From NCBI GenBank assembly GCA_017471445.1, contig JAFUTJ010000021.1, positions 1 through 41,571 of the forward strand: a stretch of DNA of 41,571 bases. Direction: 5' to 3'. A program made the translations under genes and the position numbers. The DNA is from Alphaproteobacteria bacterium (GTDB lineage Bacteria; Pseudomonadota; Alphaproteobacteria; Rs-D84). Shown here piece by piece: positions 40,839 through 41,571 of the stretch (positions within the stretch are counted from its first letter, which is position 1; every line of letters starts with the position of its first letter). The notes beneath the pieces are model-generated. The model was not told where the DNA came from and made no database searches. It saw only the letters and a list, made by a program, of their open reading frames with translations.

Positions 40839-41571
40839 TTAATCGCGGCCATAAATAAATTCACCGGTGCCGGAATTTTGGTAGAATTTTTGTTCAACCA
40901 TGTCCCACATACCGTTACTGGGCACCGTGTAATTACCGATTCGTAATCCCGCCGGCACAGGAACCATATGCAAAACAACAAAATCTGTTTCCATTATTTT
41001 CAGGTATGAAAACCTTGCATCTATAGATGATTGGTTGCCATAATTATTACAACCAAACATGCTAAGCGGCAAATCAGGTAACGCCGCAGGTGTACCCAAG
41101 TTATATTCTTGCGAATCTACACGTGCAAGACCATTGGCATTCAAATACATTTCGTACCATTGTCCGGTGGTTAGTGGCCGCACTACAGAATCATCCTGTT
41201 TGTTACCCAACATAAATCCGGAGATAGCTTTACCTCTTGTTATTATACCAAATCCTATGACATTCGGATTGTAATATGCCGCGGTTTTGGCCCCAAAAGG
41301 GTCGCCGTTTGAGCCACTTGTAAATGTCATTAAACGACATTCTATACTTGTATTAAAATTGGGTTTATAGCCAGTATTTATTGCCGCACCATTGCTGCTT
41401 TCCAGATACAGGTTCGGATTGGCCCAGAGCAGGCGACCATTATCGATAACATAGTCTTGTGTCATATCAACTGCGGCGGTTAATTTTATATCGCGCACAT
41501 ATGAAAATGGAATGGTTGTATTTGTGGTTATTAATGTATCGCTATCATCCACCCGCCAACGATTATGCACA
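40839..41571 (-). CDS. Exported lectin-like protein, third family member (5' end outside window)
   Basis: The minus strand is open from the window edge to the stop at 40839. The visible 243 residues start at RWRVDDSDTLITTNTTIP, the shared domain of the proteins at 16689 and 25045. The LamG-like part has AAINTGYKPNFNTSIECRL, DPFGAKTAAY and YLKIMETDFVVLHMVPVP. The last 40 residues (from RIGNYTVPSNGMWDMV to FIYGRD) are almost identical to the 25045 protein, while the middle has diverged. The signal peptide and leader are beyond the window. Function is the same inference as for the paralogue: binding at the cell surface. Confidence 0.85.
   Translation of the reverse strand, partial: VHNRWRVDDSDTLITTNTTIPFSYVRDIKLTAAVDMTQDYVIDNGRLLWANPNLYLESSNGAAINTGYKPNFNTSIECRLMTFTSGSNGDPFGAKTAAYYNPNVIGFGIITRGKAISGFMLGNKQDDSVVRPLTTGQWYEMYLNANGLARVDSQEYNLGTPAALPDLPLSMFGCNNYGNQSSIDARFSYLKIMETDFVVLHMVPVPAGLRIGNYTVPSNGMWDMVEQKFYQNSGTGEFIYGRD

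Overview
The window looks like the chromosome of an uncultured, host-associated alphaproteobacterium (inference). The support is alphaproteobacterial-type housekeeping genes, a large serine recombinase with a DUF2924 partner (a pairing typical of Alphaproteobacteria), intergenic DNA rich in A+T, and many exported proteins of unknown function. UGA is a normal stop: an RF2 gene with its own programmed frameshift is present. Promoters are easy to read: TTGnnn, 16-18 bp, then a TATAAT-like box, often preceded by TGn. Several start codons lie so close to the -10 box that the mRNAs may be leaderless.

Left part (1-26.4 kb), core chromosome mixed with envelope genes. The minus strand carries a collagen-like surface protein cut by the window edge, a fused acetyl-CoA carboxylase carboxyltransferase (accDA) behind an IHF-type gene, an alkyltransferase-like protein, a long repeat-rich exported protein, tRNA-Ser(CGA), a Tat-exported amidase, a NYN-domain gene broken in an A8 tract, and tRNA-Arg(CCG). 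On the plus strand a tight operon holds a Lon-like ATPase without its protease domain, an unknown gene, tsaB, another unknown gene and rimI. Then come prfB, recN, an addA split into helicase and nuclease genes, a membrane-anchored coiled-coil protein, and several exported Cys-rich or lectin-like proteins. Two members of one exported family have unusual leaders, one with twin hairpin repeats and one with a multi-stem structured region.

Middle part (about 26.6-39.4 kb), a defence and mobility island. From left to right it has CAGGGA-rich debris, a small structured RNA with its own promoter and terminator facing an Abi_2/AbiF-like HEPN gene, a two-TM protein, and a long minus-strand run. In transcription order that run is DUF2924, an Mpi-type serine invertase, two adenine-type DNA methyltransferase genes (the second frameshifted in an A6 tract), a GIY-YIG plus superfamily-2 helicase, a KAP P-loop NTPase and an HNH nuclease. 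A large serine recombinase is divergent from this run and is followed by a very AT-rich two-TM protein. The most promising candidates for a new system are the RNA/AbiF-like pair and the KAP-HNH pair.

Right part (39.4-41.6 kb): tRNA-Pro(TGG), an exported Cys-motif protein, and a third member of the exported lectin-like family, cut by the window edge.
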